Positions 19,130 through 28,358 of a DNA stretch of 64,000 bases are shown here, one piece after another; position 1 is the first letter of the stretch, and every line of letters starts with the position of its first letter. A program made the position numbers and the translations under genes. Source of the DNA: Sporosarcina sp. ACRSM (GTDB taxonomy: Bacteria > Bacillota > Bacilli > Bacillales_A > Planococcaceae); NCBI RefSeq assembly GCF_022346545.1, contig NZ_JAKRNU010000014.1:47384-111383 (forward strand), written 5' to 3'. Under the pieces are notes generated by a model that searched no databases, had not been told where the DNA came from, and saw only the letters and a list, made by a program, of their open reading frames with translations.

Positions 19130-19327
19130 CTAAGGAACCATTGGTATGAGCAAGGCGATTACTGCGAGGATAATCGCGCTCCATGCCAATCTTTTTTGTG
19201 GGAATGAGAGACCAATAATACCTAAGACGAGCGCAATGCCTCCCAGCCAAAATGGGGCGTAAAAAAATCCAAATACAGCCAAAACAATGGCTAACAAGCC
19301 GATCCAAACACCATAGGAAGCTTTCAA
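19130..19327 (-). CDS. Small integral membrane protein of unknown function
   Basis: 65 residues with two or three closely packed hydrophobic helices (WIGLLAIVLAVFGFFYAPF, then GGIALVLGIIGLSF, then AIILAVIALLIPM). TTG 19327 is chosen because GGAGGTG lies seven bases upstream; a GTG at 19336 would sit inside that site. It resembles the small membrane proteins common in Bacillales genomes; no function is known to me. It has its own leader facing away from the S-box region and converges on lutC. Confidence 0.7.
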   Translation of the reverse strand: MKASYGVWIGLLAIVLAVFGFFYAPFWLGGIALVLGIIGLSFPQKRLAWSAIILAVIALLIPMVP

Positions 19328-19475
19328 AATTAACACCTCCGTTCTACATGAAATGGAACAACAATATACTTTATACTATGCATATATACTGGCTTTTGCT
19401 TGGTCAATCTTCATGTATTTATAAGGATAATAGTTAGGTTGTTTCCAGAAAAACAAAAAACTTTCGGAAAAAGGG

Positions 19476-19504
19476 TTGCATTCTTTGGAGATAGCGTCTA
19501 TTAT
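19476..19504 (+). promoter_or_regulatory. Sigma-A promoter for the yitJ-metE S-box transcript
   Basis: TTGCAT (19476-19481) and TATTAT (19499-19504) with a 17-bp spacer, about 35-40 bp before the riboswitch. Confidence 0.7.
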
Positions 19505-19544
19505 TGTTAATAACGAAATATACAAATAAAACAGAATAGTTTTT

Positions 19545-19650
19545 CTTATCTAGAGAGGTTTAGGGACTGGCCCGATGACGCCTCAGCAACCACCATTTTG
19601 GTACGGTGCTAATTCCAGCAAGTCCATTAAACGACTTGATAGATGAGGAA
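19545..19650 (+). ncRNA. SAM-I (S-box) riboswitch upstream of yitJ-metE
   Basis: The conserved S-box core is easily read: CTTATCNAGAGAGG start, GGGACTGGCCCGATGA, CTCAGCAACC, GGTGCTAATTCCAGCAA and a closing GATAGATGAG that pairs with the 5' CTTATC strand. SAM binding stabilises the aptamer and favours the downstream terminator (19668-19706), shutting off methionine synthesis genes when SAM is plentiful. Confidence 0.96.
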
Positions 19651-19667
19651 TAGACTTTTTCATATGA

Positions 19668-19706
19668 AGAGTCTGCTCCTTTATAAATAGAGGGGCAGAC
19701 TCTTTT
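19668..19706 (+). terminator. S-box expression-platform terminator
   Basis: GAGTCTGC...GCAGACTC stem followed by TTTTT. An upstream TAGACTTTTT segment could form the competing antiterminator. Confidence 0.88.
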
Positions 19707-19707
19707 T

Positions 19708-19910
19708 GATTTGAATCAGCAGGGAGTCTAAACTCCCTGCTGATTCAAATCAAGCCTCCGGCGGATGTCACGGATTTTGAAAGGAGTTAATTGCGCTTAT
19801 CTAAGTGCCTTAATTTCTGCAAAAAACGCAAAAATACGGTAAATCGAACCCTTCGCCGTTCGATTCGCAATTCAAAATCCGGACGCAATCACGCCGAGGC
19901 GTGATTGATT
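19708..19910 (+). repeat. Dispersed structured repeat, copy E2 (with extra 64-nt module)
   Basis: Starts with a perfect 20-bp hairpin (19708-19727 with 19732-19751), continues with AAGCCTCCGGCGGATGTCAC, a long stem GATTTTGAA..TTGCGC/GCAATTCAAAATC, and ends in a hairpin AATCACGCC-GAG-GCGTGATT (19888-19907). The same order is seen at 46.9 kb and, on the minus strand, at 61.9 kb. In this copy the tip of the long stem carries an additional module (19802-19865) that is 57/64 identical to 34497-34560 in copy E3. It lies in the leader between the S-box terminator and yitJ and would add strong structure to that mRNA. Confidence 0.85.
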
Positions 19911-19946
19911 TATATGAAAAGAAAGAAAAAAGTGGGAGAGGGGAAT

Positions 19947-21818
19947 GTGAAGCCGTTGAGTTTATTAGAGACGTTGAAGGATCGTGTGTTGATAGGGGAT
20001 GGAGCAATGGGGACATTGCTCTATACGACGGGCGTGGACCGCTGTTTTGAGGAGTTGAACTTGACGCAACCTGAACAGGTACAACATATTCACGAGGCCT
20101 ATATCGAAGCGGGTGCCGATGTCATTCAAACCAATACGTATGGAGCGAATTATATCAAACTGGCAAGATACGGCTTAGAAGAGCAGGTGAAGAAAATCAA
20201 TCAGGCAGCGGTTCAAATTGCCAAAAGAGCTGCACGGAAGGAGACATACATCCTCGGAACCATTGGCGGCATCCACGGTACACAAACGACAATCGGAACG
20301 AAAGAGGAAATCAAACGTAGCTTCCGAGAGCAGCTGTATTGCTTGCTCCTTGAGGGGGTGGATGGTCTTCTACTGGAAACGTATTATGATTTCGATGAAT
20401 TGACGACCGTTTTGAAAATAGCGAGAGAAGAGACGGATATTCCGATCGTGACAAACGTCTCCATGCACGAGGCCGGCATTTTGCAAAATGGAATCGAGTT
20501 GGAGGATGCTTTGCAACAGTTGGAAGATTTGGGAGCGGATCTGGTCGGTATTAACTGTCATTTGGGCCCTTATCATATGTTGAAATCATTGGAAACTGTG
20601 CCGCTTCTCAAGCGTGCCTTGTTGGCGGTCTATCCAAATGCCAGTTTCCCTGAATACCGGGATGGCAAATTGTTTTACGAAAATGAACCGGCCTATTTTG
20701 AAAATTATGCGGCCAGCTTCCGGGAACAAGGGGTCCATCTGATCGGCGGTTGTTGTGGAACGACACCTGAGCATATCCAAGCACTGACAAAAGGGTTGAC
20801 CAATCGGAATCCGATCCGTGAAAAAGTCATTAAAGTGAAGAAGCCTAAGGTGGCTGTGTCCAAAGCAAGAGGCCCACAAGCGCCTTCGCTGTTGGAAACA
20901 GTAAGGGAAAGGCACTCAATCATCGTTGAATTGGATGCGCCCAAACATTTGGATACGCAGAAGTTCTTCGAAGGGGCTCAAGCCTTGCAAGATGCAGGGG
21001 TCGATGCGATTACATTGGCAGATAATTCATTGGCATCGCCAAGGATTTGCAATACGTCCATGGCTTCACTCGTTCAGCAAAAGACCGGTGCTACACCGCT
21101 TGTCCATATCGCATGCAGGGACCGGAATCTGATCGGTTTGCAATCGCATTTGATGGGACTTCATACATTGGGCATCACCGAATTGTTGGCCATTACAGGA
21201 GACCCGACAAAAGTGGGCGATTTTCCGGGAGCGACTTCTGTTTTCGATGTTACTTCGTTTGAATTGATCCGACTGATCAAACAGTTTAACGAAGGCATTT
21301 CATTGTCCGGGAAGTCGTTGCGGGAGAAAACATCCTTTACGGTAGCTTCCGCTTTCAACCCGAATATACGTCATCTGGAAAGGGCTATTCCGAGATTGGA
21401 GAAGAAACTGGCGTCAGGAGCTGATTATTTCATTACCCAGCCGATTTTTAGCCCTGAAAGGATTGAAGAGGTGCATAAGGCGACTAAACATATCGGAGCA
21501 CCGATGTATATTGGAATCATGCCCCTGACCTCACCTCAAAATGCAGAGTTTTTGCATAACGAAGTGCCGGGCATTAAATTGACGGATCAGGTCCGTGACA
21601 GAATGGCGGCTACCGCCGGTAATCGGGAACAGTCAACGATCGAAGGGTTGGCAATCGCGAAAGAGCTGATCGATGTGGCGCTGGAACATTTCCACGGTAT
21701 TTATTTGATTACGCCTTTCATGCGTTACGACATGACAGTTGCTTTAACGAAGTATATCAACGAAAAAGTGTCCGCAGTAAAGGGGGTGGTTCAAACAGAA
21801 AGTGTCGTGCATGGATGA
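19947..21818 (+). CDS. yitJ: Bifunctional homocysteine S-methyltransferase / methylenetetrahydrofolate reductase (YitJ)
   Basis: About 623 residues. Residues 1-300 are a homocysteine S-methyltransferase domain with GDGAMGTLLY at the N-terminus and zinc ligands in GINCHLGP and GGCCGTTP. Residues about 325-615 are a MetF-like MTHFR domain (LADNSLASPR, HIACRDRNLIGLQSHL, AITGDPTKVGDFPGATSV, ADYFITQPIF), which reduces 5,10-methylene-THF to methyl-THF. It therefore supplies methyl groups and can methylate homocysteine. It is close to B. subtilis YitJ over its full length. GTG 19947 is chosen because GGGAGAGGGG is adjacent and the YitJ N-terminus fits; ATG 19914 would add residues encoded partly by the repeat. 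It is controlled by the S-box and followed by metE after 38 bp. Confidence 0.93.
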   Translation: MKPLSLLETLKDRVLIGDGAMGTLLYTTGVDRCFEELNLTQPEQVQHIHEAYIEAGADVIQTNTYGANYIKLARYGLEEQVKKINQAAVQIAKRAARKETYILGTIGGIHGTQTTIGTKEEIKRSFREQLYCLLLEGVDGLLLETYYDFDELTTVLKIAREETDIPIVTNVSMHEAGILQNGIELEDALQQLEDLGADLVGINCHLGPYHMLKSLETVPLLKRALLAVYPNASFPEYRDGKLFYENEPAYFENYAASFREQGVHLIGGCCGTTPEHIQALTKGLTNRNPIREKVIKVKKPKVAVSKARGPQAPSLLETVRERHSIIVELDAPKHLDTQKFFEGAQALQDAGVDAITLADNSLASPRICNTSMASLVQQKTGATPLVHIACRDRNLIGLQSHLMGLHTLGITELLAITGDPTKVGDFPGATSVFDVTSFELIRLIKQFNEGISLSGKSLREKTSFTVASAFNPNIRHLERAIPRLEKKLASGADYFITQPIFSPERIEEVHKATKHIGAPMYIGIMPLTSPQNAEFLHNEVPGIKLTDQVRDRMAATAGNREQSTIEGLAIAKELIDVALEHFHGIYLITPFMRYDMTVALTKYINEKVSAVKGVVQTESVVHG

Positions 21819-21856
21819 AAGGAAAAAATACTAAGTAGACAAAGGGGATTAGTTAC

Positions 21857-24151
21857 ATGGTAAACGTACAAAGTTCGACGATTGGTTATCCAAGAATTGG
21901 TGGGAAACGTGAATGGAAGAGAGCATTGGAGCGATTTTGGAATGGCGATATTTCGGAGGCTGAACTGCTTACGACGACAGAAGCACTCCGTTTAGATAGC
22001 TTGGCGAAACAGCGGAAATTGGGCATCGACTTAGTGCCGGTAGGAGACTTCTCCCTCTATGATCACGTATTGGATACATCGATCATGTTCGGTGTTGTTC
22101 CGAAGCGTTTTGGCTACACAGGTGGAAAAGTGTCTTTGGAAACGTATTTTGCCATTGCTCGTGGAACGAAAGATGCAGTCGCATCTGAAATGACGAAATG
22201 GTTCAATACGAATTATCACTACATTGTGCCGGAACTTGAAGGCATCACGCCACAATTGGTGGAGAATCGTCCACTTGCATTTTATAAAGAGGCGAAAGAG
22301 AAGCTAGGCATCGATGGCAAACCGGTACTATTAGGACCTGTTACGTATATCAAATTGGCAAAGTCATATGGGAATGAAAATTTCGCTTCTTTATTGCAAG
22401 AATTTACACCGTTGTATATTCAGGTTTTGCAAGAACTTGCAGAGGCGGGGGCACAATATGTGCAAATTGATGAGCCGATTTTGACGAAGGAATTGTCTGC
22501 GGGGGAACTCGAGCAAGTGAAAAAAGCTTATATAGCGATTAATGAAGCGGTGCCACAGCTGAAGATCATCTTGCAAACGTATTTTGAAAAGATCGCAAAT
22601 TATGAAGCAATTGCTACCTTGCCTGTACATGGACTAGGATTGGACTTCGTACATGGTGATTCGCTTTCATTGCTACAAAAATACGGGTTCCCGAAAGATA
22701 AAGTGTTGGCTGCAGGTGTCATTGACGGACGGAACGTATGGCGTGCTGATTTAGATAAAAAAGTGGCACTCTTGCAGGATATCTTAGCGCATGTTGAACA
22801 AGAACGACTGATCGTTCAATCATCCGCATCCCTTTTACACGTCCCGGTCAGTACGGAGCCTGAAGAAAAATTAGATCCGGTCATTAAAGGCGGTTTAGCT
22901 TTTGCAGATGAGAAGATCGCTGAAATCGTCCTGTTGACAAAAGGTGTACAGGAAGGGGCCACAGCGATTACGGCAGGGCTTGAAGAAAGCAGAAAGGCAT
23001 TGGCTGCGCTGAATAACTCCAAATACCGCCAAAACACTGAGGTGAAAGAGAATGTTGCCAAACTGACGGATCAGGACGTGAATCGCGCATTGCCATTTGC
23101 GGAACGGATTCATGCGCAAGAGCAGCGCTTCCAGTTGCCGCTATTGCCGACAACGACGATCGGAAGCTTACCGCAAACACCGGAAGTGCGACAGACGAGA
23201 TCGAAATGGCGCAAAGGCGAAATAACGGACCAAGCGTATGAGCAATACATCAATAGTCAAATCGATAAATGGATTGCCATTCAAGAAGAAATCGGTATCG
23301 ATGTCCTCGTACACGGCGAATTTGAAAGAACGGATATGGTGGAATACTTCGGTGAGAAATTTGCTGGATTTGCAGTGTCTGAGTTCGGATGGGTCCAATC
23401 TTACGGTTCCCGCTGTGTCAAGCCGCCACTCATTTTAGGGGATGTTGCGTTCAGCGAGCCGATTACAGTGAAAGAAAGCGTCTATGCACAATCGTTGACG
23501 AAGAAGCCGGTGAAAGGGATGTTGACAGGTCCAGTAACGATCTTGAATTGGTCCTTTGTGCGTGATGATATCCCACGTTTCGATGTGCTGAACCAAATTG
23601 CATTGGCGCTGCGCCAGGAAATCGAAGCGCTTGAAAAGAACGGCATCCGCATGATTCAAGTGGATGAGCCTGCATTGCGTGAAGGTTTGCCACTCGATCC
23701 GGAAAAACATGAGGCCTATTTAGAGGCGGCTGTCTATGCCTTTAAACTGGCGACTGCGTCTGTTCAAAATGATACACAAATCCATACACATATGTGCTAT
23801 TCGGAGTTCAACGGAATCATCGATTCAATCAGTGCATTGGATGCGGACGTTATTTCCATTGAGACTTCCAGAAGCCATGGTGAAATCATAACTGCATTTG
23901 AAAACAATACGTACGACAAAGAAATTGGCCTTGGCGTCTATGACATCCACAGCCCGCGTGTGCCAAGTAAAGAAGAGATGAAACAAAACATCCATCGCGC
24001 GCTTCAAACGATTCAACCGACACAATTCTGGATCAACCCGGATTGCGGTTTGAAGACGCGAAAGGAAGAAGAAACAATCGAAGGATTGAAAGTGATGGTA
24101 GAGGCGGCAAAAGAAGTGAGAGAAAGCCAGTTGGCTGCCGTTCAGAAATAA
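21857..24151 (+). CDS. metE: Cobalamin-independent methionine synthase MetE
   Basis: 764 residues, full family length. Transfers the methyl group of methyl-THF polyglutamate to homocysteine. The N-terminal barrel begins [15 protein letters not shown]; the C-terminal catalytic barrel has [23 protein letters not shown] and the zinc ligands in HTHMCYSEF (His, Cys) and NPDCGLKTR (Cys). ATG 21857 has AAGGGGAT upstream. It lies 38 bp after yitJ in the same S-box-controlled unit, so yitJ provides its methyl-THF substrate. A strong terminator follows. Confidence 0.98.
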   Translation: MVNVQSSTIGYPRIGGKREWKRALERFWNGDISEAELLTTTEALRLDSLAKQRKLGIDLVPVGDFSLYDHVLDTSIMFGVVPKRFGYTGGKVSLETYFAIARGTKDAVASEMTKWFNTNYHYIVPELEGITPQLVENRPLAFYKEAKEKLGIDGKPVLLGPVTYIKLAKSYGNENFASLLQEFTPLYIQVLQELAEAGAQYVQIDEPILTKELSAGELEQVKKAYIAINEAVPQLKIILQTYFEKIANYEAIATLPVHGLGLDFVHGDSLSLLQKYGFPKDKVLAAGVIDGRNVWRADLDKKVALLQDILAHVEQERLIVQSSASLLHVPVSTEPEEKLDPVIKGGLAFADEKIAEIVLLTKGVQEGATAITAGLEESRKALAALNNSKYRQNTEVKENVAKLTDQDVNRALPFAERIHAQEQRFQLPLLPTTTIGSLPQTPEVRQTRSKWRKGEITDQAYEQYINSQIDKWIAIQEEIGIDVLVHGEFERTDMVEYFGEKFAGFAVSEFGWVQSYGSRCVKPPLILGDVAFSEPITVKESVYAQSLTKKPVKGMLTGPVTILNWSFVRDDIPRFDVLNQIALALRQEIEALEKNGIRMIQVDEPALREGLPLDPEKHEAYLEAAVYAFKLATASVQNDTQIHTHMCYSEFNGIIDSISALDADVISIETSRSHGEIITAFENNTYDKEIGLGVYDIHSPRVPSKEEMKQNIHRALQTIQPTQFWINPDCGLKTRKEEETIEGLKVMVEAAKEVRESQLAAVQK

Positions 24152-24155
24152 AAGG

Positions 24156-24198
24156 AAAAGCTTCCCCCGTTTAGATGGACGGGGGAAGCTTTTTTATT
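24156..24198 (+). terminator. Rho-independent terminator of yitJ-metE
   Basis: AAAAGCTTCCCCCGT pairs with ACGGGGGAAGCTTTT around an 8-nt loop, followed by more T residues. Confidence 0.92.
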
Positions 24199-24322
24199 AT
24201 CGGCGGAATTCCATATAATATTGGCGCTTAATGCTTCATTATCGGCGCTTGGAGGATAGATATCAGCGATTCCCCTACATATATTGGCGAATCGGGACTT
24301 TCCTCTCACCAAGTTCCAATGA

Positions 24323-24353
24323 AAAACCGCCTGACAATGAGTCAGGCGGTTTT
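24323..24353 (-). terminator. Terminator of the minus-strand methionine/MFS unit
   Basis: AAAACCGCCTGAC and GTCAGGCGGTTT form a 13-bp stem just beyond the MFS stop codon. Read on the minus strand it ends in a T-run. Confidence 0.85.
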
Positions 24354-24363
24354 AATAATGAAA

Positions 24364-25842
24364 TCATCTTCCTGCTTTCGCCGGAGACAATGTTGTCTGG
24401 CGAACCTTTTGACTGGAGACAGCGAGTACGAGAACAAGACCCGCTGCCATCAATGCACCGTCAAGCATGAGCGGCATTCCCCAACTACCTGTACTATCCC
24501 GAACGACACCGGAGACGACAGGGGAGAGTACTGCCCCGATTTCAGCAACCAGATTGAGCATGCCGAACATGGATCCTTTGCTTTTTTCAGGTGTCAAATC
24601 TGATGCCAACGCGTGGGCCACCGGTTGCAAGGCGAAGAAGAACAATCCGGAGACAAACAACATGATGGACATGACGACTGGATTATTATGTCCCATCATG
24701 ACGTAAGCGGCGAAAACGAAAATAAGGATGGTCAGAACACCGGTCAGCACTGCGAGTACATTGCGCCGCCCATTCGGACGATCCGACACGAGGTCTGAGA
24801 TTTTGCCACCAAGAGGGAAACCGATAAGACCAGCTAATCCGTTAAATGACGCGACCAATGCTGCCGCCATCAACGCGCCGCCGCCAAAATCTTTGACGAT
24901 GGAGACGGACCAGAAACCATAAAACCATAAATGCCACATGATTGGGATGAAGAATAGGTACAACAGGAACAAATTTTTATTCGCCAATAATGGCTTGATT
25001 TCGGATTTCTTTGTTATATATAAATATAAAATGAGCAGCGGGCATAGTGCCGTAAGAATAATTGCAATCGCAATGGAAGAAAGCCCTAGTTTGACAGAGA
25101 CGAAATAGATCCCCATGACAATGACTAGGAAAACGGCGGAGTATAGGGTCATATATAAGAACCCTTTTCCGAATTGCGCTTTGATTCCTGGAGAGGATGA
25201 ATCTAGAGCCACGCCAGGAGTAGCTTTTGGTTTCAAATACTTTAATAGAATGAATGCAACGATTAGTGTTATGCCTCCTGTTACGAAGAAAGGAAAACGC
25301 CAAGCATTGTGATTCATAAACGGTTCCGCTAGAGTGATCAGATAGGGTACCCCTAGCGTGCCTGCCGTCAGACCTAAAGACACACCAGTAAGCGCGATAC
25401 CCATCCCTAGTCCGACTTTTTTCGGAGGGCTATGATAGGCGATATAAGAGCGGTCATTCGAATAAAAAACACCTTCACCAAGTCCTAATAATACTCTGAA
25501 AAGAATAAAGGCAATCAGACCGCCTACGATTCCTGTCAATAAAGTGGCAATCCCTGCCCAGAAGATACTTAAGATGATAATGGCGCGATAGCCAAAGCGG
25601 TCTCCTAAATAGCCGCCTGGGAATTGCATCAACATAAAGCCGGCAAAGAATAGACTTCCGATCAATCCGCCAATGGCATGCGGATTGGCTACGTCGGCAA
25701 AGAAAGAGACTTCATTTTCAATCATATAAGTGATGATTGGGCCTGTTGCTACACGGTCGATATACGAAACGAACCAACCTAAAAAGAGCAAGCCCCAAAT
25801 TGTGTGATATCGTTGTAACCCTTCTTTTCTCAATTTCCACAC
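24364..25842 (-). CDS. MFS transporter under S-box control
   Basis: About 492 residues with 12 predicted membrane helices. Motif A-like segments GGYLGDRFGYR (after TM2) and GGKISDLVSDRPNGRR (after TM8) identify a major facilitator of the anion/organic acid (ACS-like) type; the N-terminal GWFVSYIDR also fits that group. An ORF extends upstream to 25956, but that part is the riboswitch terminator. GTG 25842, right after AACAGGAC, is the most plausible start, with TTG 25833 as alternative. It lies downstream of yxjG, separated only by a SAM riboswitch. The substrate is therefore probably linked to methionine or sulfur metabolism (inference from regulation). Confidence 0.85.
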   Translation of the reverse strand: MWKLRKEGLQRYHTIWGLLFLGWFVSYIDRVATGPIITYMIENEVSFFADVANPHAIGGLIGSLFFAGFMLMQFPGGYLGDRFGYRAIIILSIFWAGIATLLTGIVGGLIAFILFRVLLGLGEGVFYSNDRSYIAYHSPPKKVGLGMGIALTGVSLGLTAGTLGVPYLITLAEPFMNHNAWRFPFFVTGGITLIVAFILLKYLKPKATPGVALDSSSPGIKAQFGKGFLYMTLYSAVFLVIVMGIYFVSVKLGLSSIAIAIILTALCPLLILYLYITKKSEIKPLLANKNLFLLYLFFIPIMWHLWFYGFWSVSIVKDFGGGALMAAALVASFNGLAGLIGFPLGGKISDLVSDRPNGRRNVLAVLTGVLTILIFVFAAYVMMGHNNPVVMSIMLFVSGLFFFALQPVAHALASDLTPEKSKGSMFGMLNLVAEIGAVLSPVVSGVVRDSTGSWGMPLMLDGALMAAGLVLVLAVSSQKVRQTTLSPAKAGR

Positions 25843-25868
25843 GTCCTGTTCTATATTATTCGATATAA

Positions 25869-25901
25869 AAAACCTCTCCATTTTTCGGACGGAGAGGTTT
25901 T
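25869..25901 (-). terminator. Expression-platform terminator of the second minus-strand S-box
   Basis: AAAACCTCTCC/GGAGAGGTTTT stem. On the minus strand it continues into a T-run just before the MFS start. Confidence 0.88.
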
Positions 25902-25913
25902 CGAAAGAAGATC

Positions 25914-26026
25914 CTCTCTTATTTTTCAAAGCATATCGCTTTGCAGGATTTAGCACCTATTTAACTGTTTCGTTAGATGGTTGCCGGGCTTCATCGGGCC
26001 AGTCCCTCCGCCGCTCTTCATAAGAG
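25914..26026 (-). ncRNA. SAM-I (S-box) riboswitch between yxjG and the MFS gene
   Basis: Read on the minus strand: CTCTTATGAAGAGCGG, GGAGGGACTGGCCCGATGAAG, CCCGGCAACC, GGTGCTAAATCCTGCAA and a closing AATAAGAGAG. It begins only about 15 bp after the yxjG stop codon, so it may attenuate read-through from the metI-metC-yxjG transcript and not a separate promoter. Confidence 0.95.
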
Positions 26027-26040
26027 ATTTCTATTTAATT

Positions 26041-27150
26041 TTATTTCCATACGTCGTTTGCAATTGAAATGACGTGACGCACTTTTTCCCATTGCTGTTC
26101 TTCTGTCAACAGATTGCCTTCTTCTGTTGAAGCGAAACCACATTGTGGGCTTAGGCAAAGTTGTTCAAGTGGAACGTACTTTGCAGCTTCTGCAATTCGT
26201 TCTTTGATACTTTCAGGGCTTTCCAGTTCGCCGTATTTGGATGTGATCAAACCTAAAACGATAGATAGATCCGGTCGATTGACGTGACGAAGCGGTTCAA
26301 ATCCACCTGAGCGCTCATCATCGAATTCGAGGAACAGACCGTCAACATCTAACCCGCCAAAAATCGTTTCGGATACTTCTTCATAGCCGCCGCTAGAAAA
26401 ATAAGTCGATCGGAAGTTACCGCGGCAAATATGCATCGTTACTAGCAAATCATCTGGTCTTTTAGAGATGGATTCGTTGATGATCCGCGCGTTTAGTTGC
26501 ACTGTTGTTGCAGGGTCTAGACCGCGCTCTTTCAATGATTCTCTTCCTTCTTCCGATAAGAAGGCAGCCCAAGATGTATCGTCAAGTTGCAGATAGCGGC
26601 AACCTTCATCGTAAAGTGCCTGAATGACATCCTGATAGGCAGTGATCAAATCATTCACTAATTCTTCGTTATTTGAATAGACGCCATCTTCGAATGTCGC
26701 TCTGTGTAGCAACATATTCGGGCTTGGAATCGCGAATTTTGCCACCGCGTCGCCTGCGATGCTATGTAAGAACTTAAAGTCTTCAATCATGTAATGCGTG
26801 CTGAACTTAATTTTATCGTTTACGTGAATGCCGCTCGCTTTCCGCTTCACGCCTTTGAATTCAACGCCTACTTCGGTTTCGATATATTCAACGCCGTCGA
26901 AACCAGAAAGGAAATCGAAGTGCCATAATTTACGACGAAGTTCTCCATCTGTTACAACTTTCAATCCAACTTCTTTTTGACTTTCAACGAGTCTAATAAT
27001 TTCTTCGTCTTCAATTTTACGCAATTCCTCAGCAGTAATTTCACCGTTTTCCTTTTGGAGACGAGCTTTCTTCAAACGTTCCGGACGTAAAAAGCTTCCG
27101 ACGTGATCCGCTTTAAAAGGTGCTTTTGTTAGTATTTTTTCAGTTGTCAT
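26041..27150 (-). CDS. MetE C-terminal-domain-like methyltransferase (YxjG/YxjH family)
   Basis: 369 residues resembling only the catalytic barrel of MetE. The N-terminal phrase FKADHVGSFLRPERL, a central YLQLDDTSWAAF, the MHICRGNFRSTYFSSGGYEEV region and the C-terminal LCLSPQCGFAST carry the zinc-site His and Cys equivalents. In B. subtilis the paralogues yxjG and yxjH are S-box regulated and are thought to methylate homocysteine from a donor other than the usual methyl-THF. ATG 27150 has a GTGGGA upstream. It lies 23 bp after metC in the metI-metC unit, supporting a methionine role. Confidence 0.9.
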   Translation of the reverse strand: MTTEKILTKAPFKADHVGSFLRPERLKKARLQKENGEITAEELRKIEDEEIIRLVESQKEVGLKVVTDGELRRKLWHFDFLSGFDGVEYIETEVGVEFKGVKRKASGIHVNDKIKFSTHYMIEDFKFLHSIAGDAVAKFAIPSPNMLLHRATFEDGVYSNNEELVNDLITAYQDVIQALYDEGCRYLQLDDTSWAAFLSEEGRESLKERGLDPATTVQLNARIINESISKRPDDLLVTMHICRGNFRSTYFSSGGYEEVSETIFGGLDVDGLFLEFDDERSGGFEPLRHVNRPDLSIVLGLITSKYGELESPESIKERIAEAAKYVPLEQLCLSPQCGFASTEEGNLLTEEQQWEKVRHVISIANDVWK

Positions 27151-27173
27151 GATCAATTCCCACTTTCAGTCTA

Positions 27174-28358
27174 TTAATTATTTGCAATTAATGTTTTATT
27201 GGCGATGGCTAATGCTTGGTCAAAATCCGCAATCAAGTCATCTACATGTTCCAGCCCCACAGAAAAGCGCAACAGACCATCTGTGATCCCGCGTTTTTCC
27301 CGTTCGTCTTTTGGCATAGCTGCATGAGACATCTGCGCAGGGTGAGAGAGGATGGATTCCACTCCCCCTAAACTAACGGCGAATACAGGAATTTGGACGC
27401 TTTCAACAAACGCTTTTGCCGTTTCCCGATTTGGTAACCGGAAAGAAAGGACCGCTCCTGGGCTGGTCGATTGTTTTGCATGGATCGCATGTCCTGGATG
27501 AGTAGGTAAGCCTGGATAGAAGACTTCTTCCACTAGCGGGTGACTGTCCAAATAGGAAGCGATTTTTTGCGCTGCCTCGGATGACTGTGTCAATCGGGCA
27601 CCCATTGTTTTAATTCCTTGAATCAACGTATAGGAATCTTGAGCACCTAAAATGGCTCCGAATGAGTTTTGGATAAATGCTAAACGATTGCCAAGTTCTT
27701 CGTCCTTTGTCACCGCAAGTCCCGCAATAATATCACTATGTCCGGATAAAAATTTCGTGGCACTATGCAACACAACATCGACGCCGAGATCAAGCGGACG
27801 TTGGTATAGTGGCGTCATGAATGTATTATCAAGGAATGTTAGACAATCATTCGCTTTCGCTAATTCAACGATCCGCTCAATGTCGGTAATACCTAACAGC
27901 GGATTTGCAGGTGTTTCGATGTAAAGCACTTTCGTATTTGGCTGGATCGCTTTCGCGACATCCTCCGCATTTGTGAAATCGGCAAATGTATGGGTAATGC
28001 CGAATTTAGTCAACACTTGTGTGACAAAACGGTACGTTCCTCCGTAGACATCTTCTGTAATGACGATGTGGTCGCCTGAAGATAGCAACATGAATGCGGA
28101 AGAGATGGCAGCAATGCCGGAAGCGAATGCCAGCCCTCTCGCTCCGCCTTCCAATGCCGCAATCGATTTTTCCAATGCATCCCGTGTCGGGTTACCCGAG
28201 CGGCTGTAGTCATAAGGGCCGAAATCGTCAAAACTTTCCTGATGAAATGTTGAAGATAAGTAAATCGGGACGTTGACGACCCCTGTCTTTTGTTCAAAAT
28301 CTCCGCGCGTGGATGCGTGGATTAGTGTCGTTTCTAACCGTTCTTCACGTGAACTCAT
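27174..28358 (-). CDS. metC: Cystathionine beta-lyase MetC (PLP-dependent)
   Basis: 394 residues, Cys/Met metabolism PLP enzyme. Cleaves cystathionine to homocysteine in transsulfuration. Features: SRSGNPTRDALE, ASGIAAISSAFMLL, the active-site lysine in LHSATKFLSGHSD, and the C-terminal SLGGVESILSHPAQMSHA and RFSVGLEHVDDL. The start codon overlaps the metI stop (ATGA), so the two are translationally coupled, as in B. subtilis metIC. The sequence does not by itself separate beta- from gamma-lyase; position next to metI favours MetC. Confidence 0.93.
   Translation of the reverse strand: MSSREERLETTLIHASTRGDFEQKTGVVNVPIYLSSTFHQESFDDFGPYDYSRSGNPTRDALEKSIAALEGGARGLAFASGIAAISSAFMLLSSGDHIVITEDVYGGTYRFVTQVLTKFGITHTFADFTNAEDVAKAIQPNTKVLYIETPANPLLGITDIERIVELAKANDCLTFLDNTFMTPLYQRPLDLGVDVVLHSATKFLSGHSDIIAGLAVTKDEELGNRLAFIQNSFGAILGAQDSYTLIQGIKTMGARLTQSSEAAQKIASYLDSHPLVEEVFYPGLPTHPGHAIHAKQSTSPGAVLSFRLPNRETAKAFVESVQIPVFAVSLGGVESILSHPAQMSHAAMPKDEREKRGITDGLLRFSVGLEHVDDLIADFDQALAIANKTLIANN

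Noticed and set aside
24199..24322. Short ATTGGCG/ATCGGCG repeats between metE and the MFS terminator
   Set aside because: A few 7-10-bp matches in a short gap, too weak to call a repeat family or operator.
25843..25956. N-terminal extension of the MFS protein
   Set aside because: It would be translated through the S-box terminator hairpin; the later GTG has a ribosome binding site and fits the family N-terminus.
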